Shown here one piece after another: positions 51,133 through 59,595 of a stretch of DNA of 64,000 bases (its first letter is position 1; every line of letters begins with the position of its first letter). The notes under the pieces were generated by a model. The model did no database searches, was not told where the DNA came from, and saw nothing but the letters and a program-made list of their open reading frames with translations. Origin of the DNA: an uncultured Paraprevotella sp. (lineage in GTDB: Bacteria; Bacteroidota; Bacteroidia; Bacteroidales; Bacteroidaceae); the NCBI GenBank assembly GCA_944320765.1, contig CALUIS010000014.1, forward strand, positions 1-64,000, read 5' to 3'. The position numbers and the translations under genes were made by a program.

Positions 51133-51993
51133 TTATAACACGGAATGGCAGGCTCTCCTGTAGGCCAGGGGTGACATGCCCGTCGCTTTTTTGAATATGC
51201 GGTTAAAATAGGCCTGGTCGTTGATTCCCAGCTGGTAGGCTATTTCTTTCACGGGCGTGGCTTCTGTAAGGAGCCTGAGTTGTGCGCGTTCCATTTTTTT
51301 CTTGTTGATATAGGCCAGCGGGGTTATTTTCAGCTCTCTCTTGAAGATTCGTATAAGGTGGTCTTTCGACAGGCAGGTGGAGGCGGCCAGGGCATCGAGG
51401 TCGGGTTTGGTGTTCAGGTGTGTGCGTATGTGTTCCATGGCAATGGTGATGCGTTGGTCCTTGATGTATTGTTTGGGGTGGGCCTGATATAGGAACAAAG
51501 CCAGCAGCTGGTAGATGATGCCGCGGGATTCCACTCTTGCGGAAATTTCCCTTTGTTTGTTTTTCAAGAGGTTGCGTATCAGTGACAGGTGGTTGTCATA
51601 GTAGAGAGGGTCTCCTTGTATGAGTTCCATGTCCGGACACAGGGCATACAGCTTCCTGATTTGGAGGAGCGTGTGCGGTTCGGCCGGTACCTCCGCAGGC
51701 AGTTCCCAATCTTCCAGGATGTCATGGTCGGATTCGTTGTACACATGGATATAGAAGTGATGGAATTCCTCATGGCAGACATAGCTGTGCGGAGTGAAGG
51801 CTGGTATGATATATAGGAATCCGGGGCGCAGGTCCTGGACCTTGTCTGGCAGTTCCACTCTTGCATGTCCTTTGGTCACATAATATATCCTTGTGAAAGG
51901 ACTGCAGATGTTCTTGTAGTTCCAGTCGTCCCGGCAATAAGCTTCCCCGATGTGAAGGACGAGGAAATGCATTTGGTCTATGTCTTGGTTCAT
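51133..51993 (-). CDS. AraC-family transcriptional regulator
   Basis: This 286-residue protein has an N-terminal cupin-like sensor domain (phrases ARVELPDKVQDLRPGFLYIIP and CHEEFHHFYIHVYNE). Two C-terminal helix-turn-helix units at about 185-285 include DALAASTCLSKDHLIRIFKRE and IAYQLGINDQAYFNRIFKKATG. It is divergent from fucI and shares a 215-base intergenic region that contains a direct-repeat operator. It is the best candidate regulator of the fucose genes, with fucose or fuculose as a possible ligand. The link is inferred from position and operator. Confidence 0.92.
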   Translation of the reverse strand: MNQDIDQMHFLVLHIGEAYCRDDWNYKNICSPFTRIYYVTKGHARVELPDKVQDLRPGFLYIIPAFTPHSYVCHEEFHHFYIHVYNESDHDILEDWELPAEVPAEPHTLLQIRKLYALCPDMELIQGDPLYYDNHLSLIRNLLKNKQREISARVESRGIIYQLLALFLYQAHPKQYIKDQRITIAMEHIRTHLNTKPDLDALAASTCLSKDHLIRIFKRELKITPLAYINKKKMERAQLRLLTEATPVKEIAYQLGINDQAYFNRIFKKATGMSPLAYRRACHSVL

Positions 51994-52021
51994 CCGGATG
52001 GGTTTGTTTTTTTAGAATACG

Positions 52022-52029
52022 CAAAGATA
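52022..52029 (-). promoter_or_regulatory. -7 box for the araC-type gene
   Basis: On the minus strand this reads TATCTTTG, 28 bases before the ATG at 51993. No paired -33 box was identified. Confidence 0.5.
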
Positions 52030-52090
52030 GGGAAAAAGACAGGAATGCTGAAGGTGGGGGCATGTTTTTCCTGTTGCAGATGGGGCGGAA

Positions 52091-52125
52091 TGCCGATAAA
52101 GTGCGACTTTTTGACGTAAGAGTAT
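52091..52125 (+). promoter_or_regulatory. Direct-repeat operator upstream of fucI
   Basis: TGCCGATAAAGTGC (52091-52104), seven bases, then TGACGTAAGAGTAT (52112-52125): two half-sites with a 21-base period. The proximal half ends 23 bases before the -7 box. The same layout occurs at 62211-62245. Confidence 0.65.
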
Positions 52126-52148
52126 CATTTTGTGGACGGCGTAATGCC

Positions 52149-52156
52149 TAACTTTG
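52149..52156 (+). promoter_or_regulatory. -7 box of the fucI operon
   Basis: TAACTTTG. The best upstream TTTG is only 16 bases away (52129-52132), so the -33 box is poor. This fits an activated promoter. Confidence 0.6.
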
Positions 52157-52208
52157 CCACAGACAGGAAGAGGGAATACATCTCTCATTATTATGATAAC
52201 CTTATTAA

Positions 52209-53987
52209 ATGAACATGAAAAAGTATCCTAAGATTGGTATCCGTCCGACGATAGACGGGCGGCAAGGTGGAGTTCGCGAGAGTTTGGAGGAAAAGACAAT
52301 GGGGCTTGCACGAGCGGTGGCCGCATTAATCTCCTCGCAGGTAAGGTATGCCGATGGTACGCCGGTGGAGTGTGTGATAGCCGACGGGACGATTGGCCGC
52401 GTAGGGGAGAGTGCGGCATGTGCTGAAAAGTTCGAGCGCGAGGGCGTGGGCGCTACCATCACTGTCACCTCATGTTGGTGTTACGGTTCGGAGACCATGG
52501 ATATGAATCCGTATTGGCCCAAGGCTGTATGGGGTTTCAATGGGACGGAACGTCCGGGGGCTGTCTATCTTGCGGCGGTGCTGGCCGGCCATGCGCAGAA
52601 GGGATTGCCTGCTTTTGGCATTTACGGACACGATGTGCAGGACGTGGATGACAATTCCATCCCGGCGGATGTGGCCGAGAAGATTCTCCGTTGGGCGCGG
52701 GCGGCGGTGGCCGTGGCGCAGATGCGCGGACAGAGTTACCTGTCCATCGGAAGCCAATGCATGGGAATCGCGGGGAGTATCGTGAACCAGGAATTCTTCC
52801 AGGAATATCTGGGTATGCGCAACGAGAGTGTGGACGAGACGGAGATTCTCCGCCGTATGGACGAGGGCATTTATGACCAGGAGGAATATAAGAAGGCCAT
52901 GGCTTGGACGGAGAAATATTGCAAGGTGAAGGAAGGATGGGACAAGAACCGTCCGGAGCGTCAGAAGACACGCGAGCAAAAGGATGCCGACTGGGAGTTC
53001 GTGGTGAAGATGACCCTTATCGTCCGCGACCTGATGCAGGGCAATCCGCGTTTGCGCGAGTTGGGATTCAAGGAAGAGGCTATAGGACATAATGCCATTG
53101 CGGCGGGATTCCAAGGACAACGGCAATGGACCGACTGGAAGCCGAACGGCGACTTTACGGAAGCCTTGATGTGCAGCACGTTTGACTGGAACGGCATCCG
53201 GAAGGCCTACGTGCTGGCCACAGAGAATGACTCGTGCAATGCGGTGGCCATGCTGTTCGGGAACCTGCTGACGGGATGCGGGCAAATGTTCAGTGATGTG
53301 CGCACATATTGGAGTCCTGAAGCCGTGAAGCGCGTGACGGGAAAGGAACTGGCCGGGCTGGCCTCGGGAGGCATGATTCATTTGATCAATTCCGGCGCGA
53401 CCACATTGGACGCCACCGGCGCGAGCGTGAATGCAGCCGGAGAGCCTTGTATGAAACCTTGTTGGGAAATGACGGAAAAAGATGCCGAGGCTTGTCTGGC
53501 CGCCACGAACTGGTTGCCTGCCGACCGCGATTATTTCCGTGGCGGAGGGTTCTCCAGCAATTTCTTGTCGAAAGGAGGGATGCCGGTCACGATGTCACGC
53601 CTGAATATCGTGAAGGGACTGGGACCCGTGTTGCAGATAGCCGAAGGATGGACGGCAGATGTGGAGCCTGAGATTTTTGAAGTGTTGAACAAACGCACCG
53701 ATCCTACGTGGCCCACCACATGGTTCGTGCCCCGTCTGTGCGACAAGCCTGCGTTCCGCGATGTATATTCCGTGATGAACAACTGGGGGGCCAACCATGG
53801 GGCTATCAGCTATGGCCATATCGGGGCCGATTTGATTACCTTGGCATCCATGCTCCGCATACCGGTGTGCATGCACAATGTGGACGAGAGTCAGATTTTC
53901 CGTCCGGCGGCATGGAATGCTTTCGGTATGGACAAGGAAGGGGCCGACTACCGTGCTTGTGCTACTTACGGTCCTATTTATAAATAA
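52209..53987 (+). CDS. fucI: L-fucose isomerase
   Basis: This 592-residue enzyme converts L-fucose to L-fuculose, needing a divalent metal. The N-terminus [20 protein letters not shown] and the region [19 protein letters not shown] (residues near 100-116) are those of the family, and the length equals that of known FucI. It heads the fuc operon behind the operator at 52091-52125. A second in-frame ATG at 52215 is a possible start. It is followed by a fucO remnant and fucA. Confidence 0.95.
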   Translation: MNMKKYPKIGIRPTIDGRQGGVRESLEEKTMGLARAVAALISSQVRYADGTPVECVIADGTIGRVGESAACAEKFEREGVGATITVTSCWCYGSETMDMNPYWPKAVWGFNGTERPGAVYLAAVLAGHAQKGLPAFGIYGHDVQDVDDNSIPADVAEKILRWARAAVAVAQMRGQSYLSIGSQCMGIAGSIVNQEFFQEYLGMRNESVDETEILRRMDEGIYDQEEYKKAMAWTEKYCKVKEGWDKNRPERQKTREQKDADWEFVVKMTLIVRDLMQGNPRLRELGFKEEAIGHNAIAAGFQGQRQWTDWKPNGDFTEALMCSTFDWNGIRKAYVLATENDSCNAVAMLFGNLLTGCGQMFSDVRTYWSPEAVKRVTGKELAGLASGGMIHLINSGATTLDATGASVNAAGEPCMKPCWEMTEKDAEACLAATNWLPADRDYFRGGGFSSNFLSKGGMPVTMSRLNIVKGLGPVLQIAEGWTADVEPEIFEVLNKRTDPTWPTTWFVPRLCDKPAFRDVYSVMNNWGANHGAISYGHIGADLITLASMLRIPVCMHNVDESQIFRPAAWNAFGMDKEGADYRACATYGPIYK

Positions 53988-54008
53988 TCGTGTAAGGAGA
54001 ATACAAGT

Positions 54009-54194
54009 ATGGTAAATCGTTTTGTATTGAATGAAGTTTCTTATTTCGGTCCGGGGGCGCGCAAGCGGCTCCCGGCTGAAATGGGACGTTATTGCTGACA
54101 ATCCGGAGTTTGCTGATGTTTGCATACGGGGTAACCCGCGTGGGGGGGGGGATTGCAAGAATTTATTTATGATTTGTATAAGCAAGTGTTATGA
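54009..54194 (+). pseudogene. fucO (lactaldehyde reductase) remnant
   Basis: Three pieces of a FucO-like iron-dependent alcohol dehydrogenase remain. Codons 54009-54095 read MVNRFVLNEVSYFGPGARKR and nine further residues, then stop. From 54091 another frame gives IADNPEFADVC, a phrase from the middle of FucO. It continues in the same frame to GNPR, typical of the C-terminal region. After a G10 run (54142-54151) a third frame gives LQEFIYDLYKQVL and a stop overlapping the fucA start, as in an intact operon. About 200 internal residues or more are missing. The reading is by pattern recognition and a sequence search would confirm it. Confidence 0.75.
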
Positions 54195-54823
54195 TTACAG
54201 ACAAAGAGATTGAAGAGTTCTTAAACCAGGCGCACCGTGTGGGAGATGCCGGGTTGACCATCTGTAGCAGTGGTAACTTGTCATGGCGTATCGGTGACGT
54301 GGCATTGGTTTCCGGTACCGGATCGTGGGTGCCATCCTTGCAGAAAGAGAAGGTTTCGGTATGCCGGGTGGCTACGGGCGAGGTGCTGAATGGCGTGAAG
54401 CCGTCGATGGAGAGCGGTTTCCATCTGGGTGTCATGCGGGAGCGTCCGGATGTGGATGTCGTGTTGCATTTCCAGTCTCCTTATGCCACGGCGGTGGCCT
54501 GCATGACGAACATCCCGGAGAATTTCAACGTGACGGCGGAAATCCCGTGCCATGTGGGTAGCGAAATTCCGGTGGTCCCTTATTTCCGACCGGGGTCTCC
54601 CGAACTGGCCGAACATGTGAAGGCGGCTTTGAAGGAACATAACTCCTGCCTGCTGCGCAAGCACGGACAGGTCGTGTGCGGCAAAGGGTTCGACGAGGTT
54701 TTCGAGCGGGCCATGTTTTTCGAGATGGCATGCCGCATCATCGTGCAGTCCGGAGGGTGTTACCAAGTGCTGACGCAAGCGGAAATCAATGATTTGGAAA
54801 CTTATATTATAGGAAAGAAATGA
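54191..54823 (+). CDS. fucA: L-fuculose-phosphate aldolase (class II aldolase/adducin family)
   Basis: This 210-residue zinc-type aldolase splits L-fuculose-1-phosphate to dihydroxyacetone phosphate and L-lactaldehyde. The family pattern is clear: TICSSGNLSWRIGD, KPSMESGFHLGVM (the Glu ligand region), His93 in VVLHFQSP and His158 in RKHGQ. The usual second metal His after His93 is Gln95 (HFQ rather than HxH). The gene is placed between the fucO remnant and the mutarotase with ATGA overlaps, so its assignment as FucA rests on context. Confidence 0.85.
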   Translation: MITDKEIEEFLNQAHRVGDAGLTICSSGNLSWRIGDVALVSGTGSWVPSLQKEKVSVCRVATGEVLNGVKPSMESGFHLGVMRERPDVDVVLHFQSPYATAVACMTNIPENFNVTAEIPCHVGSEIPVVPYFRPGSPELAEHVKAALKEHNSCLLRKHGQVVCGKGFDEVFERAMFFEMACRIIVQSGGCYQVLTQAEINDLETYIIGKK

Positions 54824-55206
54824 AAGGTTACCAAGTAAGGCAATATAATGGCCCGGTCAAGCGTTATTGTCAAATGTTGGAGCTGCGTGACAATCCGGAA
54901 CTGATTGCGGAATACCGCCGCCGGCATGGGCGTGGGAACGTTTGGCCGGAGATTCTGGAGGGTATCCGTGAGGTGGGTATCTTGGAAATGGAGATTTATA
55001 TCACGGGTACGAGGCTCTTCATGGTTGTGGAGACACCGTTGGATTTCGACTGGGACGCGGCCATGGCCAGGTTGGCCACGTTGCCCCGCCAGCAGGAGTG
55101 GGAGGACTATATGTCCATCTTCCAACAAGCTGAACCGGGCGCGTCTTCGGCAGAGAAATGGAAACCGATGGAACGGATGTTCCACCTTTATGACAAAAAA
55201 ATGTAG
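54820..55206 (+). CDS. L-rhamnose/L-fucose mutarotase-type protein (RhaM-like)
   Basis: This 128-residue protein belongs to the L-rhamnose mutarotase-like family (ferredoxin-like fold). The phrases YCQMLELRDNPELIAEYRR and LEMEIYITGTRLFMVVE are typical. It would interconvert anomers of L-fucose or a related 6-deoxysugar to feed the isomerase. The start overlaps the fucA stop (ATGA). Rhamnose versus fucose specificity cannot be read; the location favours fucose. Confidence 0.85.
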   Translation: MKGYQVRQYNGPVKRYCQMLELRDNPELIAEYRRRHGRGNVWPEILEGIREVGILEMEIYITGTRLFMVVETPLDFDWDAAMARLATLPRQQEWEDYMSIFQQAEPGASSAEKWKPMERMFHLYDKKM

Positions 55207-55231
55207 AACTAAAACAAAAATACGACGAGAC

Positions 55232-56548
55232 ATGGAAAACACTCGCAAAATTCCGGTAGTCGGTGATGGGACATGGAAGGCCGTGATACCCTTTATCCTG
55301 ATTACAAGTTGCTTCGCTTTGTGGGGATTTGCCAATGATGTGACGACTCCTTTGGTCAAGTCTTTTTCCAAAATCTTTCGGATGAGCGTCACCGAAGGGA
55401 CGTTAGTGCAGGTGGCTTTTTACGGCGGTTACTTCGCCATGGCGTTTCCTGCGGCCATGTTTATCCGCCGTTATTCTTACAAAGTTGGCGTGATGCTCGG
55501 TCTCGGGCTGTATGCGTTTGGGGCATTCCTTTTTTTTCCGGCCAAGATGACGGGGGAATACTATCCGTTCCTGATGGCTTATTTCATTCTCACTTGCGGA
55601 CTCTCTTTTCTGGAGACCAGTTGCAACCCTTATATCTTGTCCATGGGGCCGCCGGAGACCGCCACACGGCGTCTGAATCTGGCGCAGGCTTTCAATCCGG
55701 TAGGGGCTTTGACAGGAATGTACGTGGCGATGGAGTTCATCCAGCGACGGCTGCACCCGATGGACACGATGGAGCGCGCGACACTTTCTGAGAGCGAGTT
55801 TGTGGTCGTGCGCGACATGGATTTGGAGACTCTCATTGCTCCTTATCTGGTAATCGGGATTGTGACCCTTTGCGTGCTGGTCCTGATTCGCCTGACAAAG
55901 ATGCCGAAGAACGGGGACGATTCCGGCAAAGTGGATTTTCTGCCCACGCTGAAACGTCTCGTGGGCGTGCGGCGTTATCGGGAGGGAGTCATCGCACAGT
56001 TCTTCTATGTGGGAGCGCAGATTATGTGCTGGACGTTCATCATCCAGTACGGCACCCGTCTGTTTATGTCTATGGGAATGGAGGAACAAGCCGCAGAGGT
56101 GCGTTCACAACAGTTCAACATTGCAGCCATGGCTGTGTTCTGTGTGAGTCGTTTTGTCTGCACCTTCCTGTTGCGCTTCTTCAATTCGGGATTATTGTTG
56201 CGGACATTGGCCATGGCGGCGGCGTTGTTCACGCTGGGGGTCATCTTCTTCCAGAATATCTGGGGGATATACTGTGTCGTGGGCGTGTCGGCATGTATGT
56301 CGCTGATGTTCCCCACGATATACGGCATTGCCTTGAATGGTTTGGGCGAGGATGCCAAGTTCGGTGCGGCCGGACTGGTCATGGCCATATTGGGAGGATC
56401 GGTGTTGCCGCCACTTCAGGCTTCTATCATTGACTTGCACGAGTTGTGGGGGATGCCGGCCGTCAACCTGTCATTCATCTTGCCGTTCATTTGTTTTGTG
56501 GTTGTTGTTTTCTATGGGCACCGTGCTTATCATTATAAATGGAGTTGA
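55232..56548 (+). CDS. fucP: L-fucose:H+ symporter, MFS permease
   Basis: This 438-residue protein is a major facilitator of the FHS type with about twelve membrane segments. Family phrases are WGFANDVTTPLVKSF, LETSCNPYILSMGPPETATRRLNLAQAFNP, given here in part, and GYFAMAFPAAMF. It imports L-fucose with protons. The start at 55232 (MENTRKIPVVG) is used because the upstream in-frame sequence is the mutarotase read in another frame. It is followed by GH43 after 2 bases. Confidence 0.93.
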   Translation: MENTRKIPVVGDGTWKAVIPFILITSCFALWGFANDVTTPLVKSFSKIFRMSVTEGTLVQVAFYGGYFAMAFPAAMFIRRYSYKVGVMLGLGLYAFGAFLFFPAKMTGEYYPFLMAYFILTCGLSFLETSCNPYILSMGPPETATRRLNLAQAFNPVGALTGMYVAMEFIQRRLHPMDTMERATLSESEFVVVRDMDLETLIAPYLVIGIVTLCVLVLIRLTKMPKNGDDSGKVDFLPTLKRLVGVRRYREGVIAQFFYVGAQIMCWTFIIQYGTRLFMSMGMEEQAAEVRSQQFNIAAMAVFCVSRFVCTFLLRFFNSGLLLRTLAMAAALFTLGVIFFQNIWGIYCVVGVSACMSLMFPTIYGIALNGLGEDAKFGAAGLVMAILGGSVLPPLQASIIDLHELWGMPAVNLSFILPFICFVVVVFYGHRAYHYKWS

Positions 56549-56550
56549 GT

Positions 56551-58179
56551 ATGTATAGAACTTTTTGCTTGCCGGTCATTTTTTTTGAGATGTCTTGTGT
56601 CCTTCCAGCCCAGACGGAACAGACGTGGGGGAATTGGACGAAATGTGGCGACCAGGGTGACGGGACCTATCTGAATCCCATCATTCCTTCGGACCATAGT
56701 GATATTGATTGCATTAAGGTAGGAGAAGATTATTATGCCATTTCTTCCACATTCCAGTTCTCACCGGGCATGACCGTAATGCATTCCCGCGATTTGGTAA
56801 ACTGGGAGATTGTAGGGCATGTCGTGTCCGACCTGACGCTGATTGGTCCGGAGTTGAACTGGGACCGGATGAACCGCTACGGAGGAGGCATCTGGGCGGG
56901 GACCTTGCGCTATCATGAAGGACGCTTCTATGTGTTTTTCGGTATACCGAACGAAGGCTTCTTCATGTCATCAGCCGAACGTCCAGAGGGACCGTGGGAA
57001 CCCTTGACCCCGTTGATGCTGGAGGCAGGATGGGATGACTGTTCGGCCTTGTGGGACGAGAAAGGGAATGCATATTTTGTGGGAACCCATTTTGCCGATG
57101 GCTACAAGACGTACTTGTTCAAGATGTCTGAAGACGCGAAGAGCATAGACCGGAAGTCCGCCCGGTTGGTTCATTCCGGCAATGGGCGTGAGGCAAACAA
57201 ACTGATAAAGGTGGACGATTGGTATTACCTGGTGTTCAGTGAGCACAAACCCGACAAGGAGCGTTACGTCATGGCCCGTAGGTCGAAGAAGTTGCAGGGA
57301 CCTTATGAGGAAGAACGGCAACTGGCCTTTCCGGGCCGTGAAGCCATGGAACCCAATCAGGGAGGCATCGTGCAGGGGACGGGAGATGATTGGTATTTTA
57401 TGACCCATCATGGTTCCGGAGACTGGGCCGGCCGCATTGTCAGCCTGCTGCCTGTCACGTGGTTAGACGGTTGGCCAGTTATTGGCAAGGTGCTGCCGGG
57501 GAATATCGGTTCGATGCAATGGAGCGGCGAGGTGCCGGTCAAAGGCCAGCCGCAGTATCGGATGCAGTGCAGTGATGATTTTGACGAGGAACGTCTGAAT
57601 CTGCAGTGGCAGTGGAATCACCAGCCGTGTACCGGCATGTATTCCCTGACAGAGCGTCCCGGCTGGTTGAGACTGAAAGCCTTCCGTCCCGTGGAGAACG
57701 ATAAGTTGATGAAAGCCGGGAATACATTGACTCAGCGTTGTTTTCGTGTACACCGCAATCAGGTGGATATTCGTATGGATTTGAGCCGTATGGCCGATGG
57801 GCAGAAAGCTGGACTGTGCCATTTCTCTTCCAATCACGCCGCAGCCGGAGTCGTGAGGGAGAAAGGCCTGCTTTATTTGGAGTCGCGTGAGAACGACCGG
57901 GTCGTGCGGGGTGAAGCCTTGGGACAGCAACGTTATATCTGGTTGCGGTCCACGTGGGGGCAGGACGGCGTAGCCCATTTTTATTACAGCGTGAACGGAG
58001 ACGATTTTTCCCGTTGGGGGCCCCCTATCAGATGTCGTACGGAGCATTCCGGGGCGACCGTATCGGTATCTACTGTTTCAACAATCAAGCCGAGGCTGGT
58101 TCGGTGGATGTCGACTATTTCCACTATGCGAAACCTTGGCATCGCGGGGGAGAGTGAACTGTTTTGGAATATAGTTTAA
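56551..58179 (+). CDS. GH43-family glycosidase with frameshifted C-terminus
   Basis: The product has a signal peptide (to about LPAQ) and a five-bladed GH43 catalytic domain. The acidic motif is DHSDIDCIKVGEDYYAISST near residues 48-67, followed by blades with HFADGYKTYLF and GGIVQGTGDDWYFMTHH. A C-terminal beta-sandwich starts near 335. The frame runs to 58179. After about residue 487, however, family-like sequence moves to another frame, with YQMSYGAFRGDRIGIYCFNN and DVDYFHYAKP, ending at 58157. One added base near TTTTTCCCG at 58004-58013 would restore it. The catalytic domain is intact, so the frame may be a one-base loss or a sequencing error. Substrate (arabinoside or xyloside) is unknown. 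Confidence 0.8.
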   Translation: MYRTFCLPVIFFEMSCVLPAQTEQTWGNWTKCGDQGDGTYLNPIIPSDHSDIDCIKVGEDYYAISSTFQFSPGMTVMHSRDLVNWEIVGHVVSDLTLIGPELNWDRMNRYGGGIWAGTLRYHEGRFYVFFGIPNEGFFMSSAERPEGPWEPLTPLMLEAGWDDCSALWDEKGNAYFVGTHFADGYKTYLFKMSEDAKSIDRKSARLVHSGNGREANKLIKVDDWYYLVFSEHKPDKERYVMARRSKKLQGPYEEERQLAFPGREAMEPNQGGIVQGTGDDWYFMTHHGSGDWAGRIVSLLPVTWLDGWPVIGKVLPGNIGSMQWSGEVPVKGQPQYRMQCSDDFDEERLNLQWQWNHQPCTGMYSLTERPGWLRLKAFRPVENDKLMKAGNTLTQRCFRVHRNQVDIRMDLSRMADGQKAGLCHFSSNHAAAGVVREKGLLYLESRENDRVVRGEALGQQRYIWLRSTWGQDGVAHFYYSVNGDDFSRWGPPIRCRTEHSGATVSVSTVSTIKPRLVRWMSTISTMRNLGIAGESELFWNIV

Positions 58180-58196
58180 ATTAGAATTTAGGAAAT

Positions 58197-59504
58197 ATGA
58201 AAAAGAGAAATTATTGGTGGGCTGGACTTCTTTGGGCATGTTTGGCTGGGATTCCGGGCTTTGCACAGGAGGGTTATACGCCTTCTGCGGACAATGTAGA
58301 AGCGCGTAAGGAGTTTACGGAAAGCCGGTTCGGCATTTTTCTGCATTGGGGCATTTATAGCATGTTTGGTCAAGGTGAATGGTACTTGAACACAGGAAAT
58401 CTGAATCGGGATGAATATGCGAAGGCGGCATCCGGTTTCTATCCGTCGAAATTTGATGCGGATGCTTGGGCAGAAGCTTTCAAGGCGGCCGGCGCCAGAT
58501 ATGTCTGCTTCACGACCCGCCATCATGACGGTTTTTCGATGTATGACACGAAGTATTCTGATTACGACATTGTGGATGCCACTCCATATAAAAGGGATGT
58601 GGTGCGGGAATTGGCCGACGCATGCCGTCGTCACGGTCTGAAATTGCATTTTTATTATTCGCACATTGACTGGACGAGGGATGATTATCCCATGGGAGGT
58701 TCGGGACGGAATACCGGAAAGGATGTTTCGAAAGCCGATTGGGATTCTTATTATCAGTTTATGAACCATCAGTTGGAGGAATTGATTCGGAATTACGATC
58801 CGGCGGCTATCTGGTTTGACGGGATGTGGGATCAGGACGCGTCTTTCGACTGGCGTCTGGGTGAACAATACGGATTGATACATCGGATTAAGCCGGCTTG
58901 CCTTATCGGGAACAACCATCACAAGAAACCTTTTCCCGGCGAGGATTTCCAGATGTTTGAACGCGACTTACCGGGTGAGAACACCACCGGATTCTCGGCC
59001 GGGCAGGAGATAAGCCGTTTGCCGTTGGAGACTTGTCAGATTATGAATGGTTCGTGGGGGTATGCCGTGGGCGATCAGAATTATAAGTCTACGGAAGAAT
59101 TGATCCGCTTTTTAGTGCGTACGGCAGGCAAGGGAGCCAACTTGTTGCTGAATATAGGCCCACAGCCGAATGGTGAACTGCCAGCTGCCGCACTGGATCG
59201 TTTGAAGGGAATGGGCGATTGGCTTTCCCGTTATGGAGAAACTATTTATGGAACCTCGGCTGGAGACGTGTCCGAACGGCCTTGGGGGGCGACTACCCGA
59301 AAGGGTAACAAACTGTACGTACATATTCTCTCGCTGAAGGACAGTGCCTTGTTTCTGCCTGTCAAAGGCAAGGTGATTCGCGCCACGGCCTTCGACGACA
59401 AAGAGAAAGTGCCGTTCAAGCAGACGGAAGACGGAGTGCTTTTGCAGTTGGGACAAGTGCCGCAGTCTTTGGATTATATCGTGGAACTTACGATGAAAAA
59501 GTAG
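58197..59504 (+). CDS. Alpha-L-fucosidase, GH29
   Basis: This 435-residue secreted enzyme has a signal peptide (to about GFAQE), the family phrase FGIFLHWGIYSMFGQGEWY, and the nucleophile Asp208 in AIWFDGMWDQ. The family retains the anomeric configuration and hydrolyses alpha-linked L-fucose from glycans. It follows the frameshifted GH43 gene after 17 bases in the same operon. This is the shorter of two GH29 genes here; the other starts at 62359. Confidence 0.93.
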   Translation: MKKRNYWWAGLLWACLAGIPGFAQEGYTPSADNVEARKEFTESRFGIFLHWGIYSMFGQGEWYLNTGNLNRDEYAKAASGFYPSKFDADAWAEAFKAAGARYVCFTTRHHDGFSMYDTKYSDYDIVDATPYKRDVVRELADACRRHGLKLHFYYSHIDWTRDDYPMGGSGRNTGKDVSKADWDSYYQFMNHQLEELIRNYDPAAIWFDGMWDQDASFDWRLGEQYGLIHRIKPACLIGNNHHKKPFPGEDFQMFERDLPGENTTGFSAGQEISRLPLETCQIMNGSWGYAVGDQNYKSTEELIRFLVRTAGKGANLLLNIGPQPNGELPAAALDRLKGMGDWLSRYGETIYGTSAGDVSERPWGATTRKGNKLYVHILSLKDSALFLPVKGKVIRATAFDDKEKVPFKQTEDGVLLQLGQVPQSLDYIVELTMKK

Positions 59505-59540
59505 ATAGGGGCAAGAAACTGTTAAGTTATGTAAGAAGCG

Positions 59541-59570
59541 TTTGGAACGAGGATATTTGTGTTACTTTTG
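59541..59570 (+). promoter_or_regulatory. Promoter of the GH2 gene
   Basis: TTTG at 59541-59544, 18 bases, then TACTTTTG at 59563-59570. The direct-repeat operator seen before fucI is not found here. Confidence 0.55.
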
Positions 59571-59595
59571 CATTATTGGCTTATAAATACAATTG

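Noticed and set aside
54031..54213. A 60-codon frame as a small new gene between fucI and fucA
   Set aside because: Its recognisable parts are fragments of FucO in mixed frames, so a remnant is the simpler explanation.
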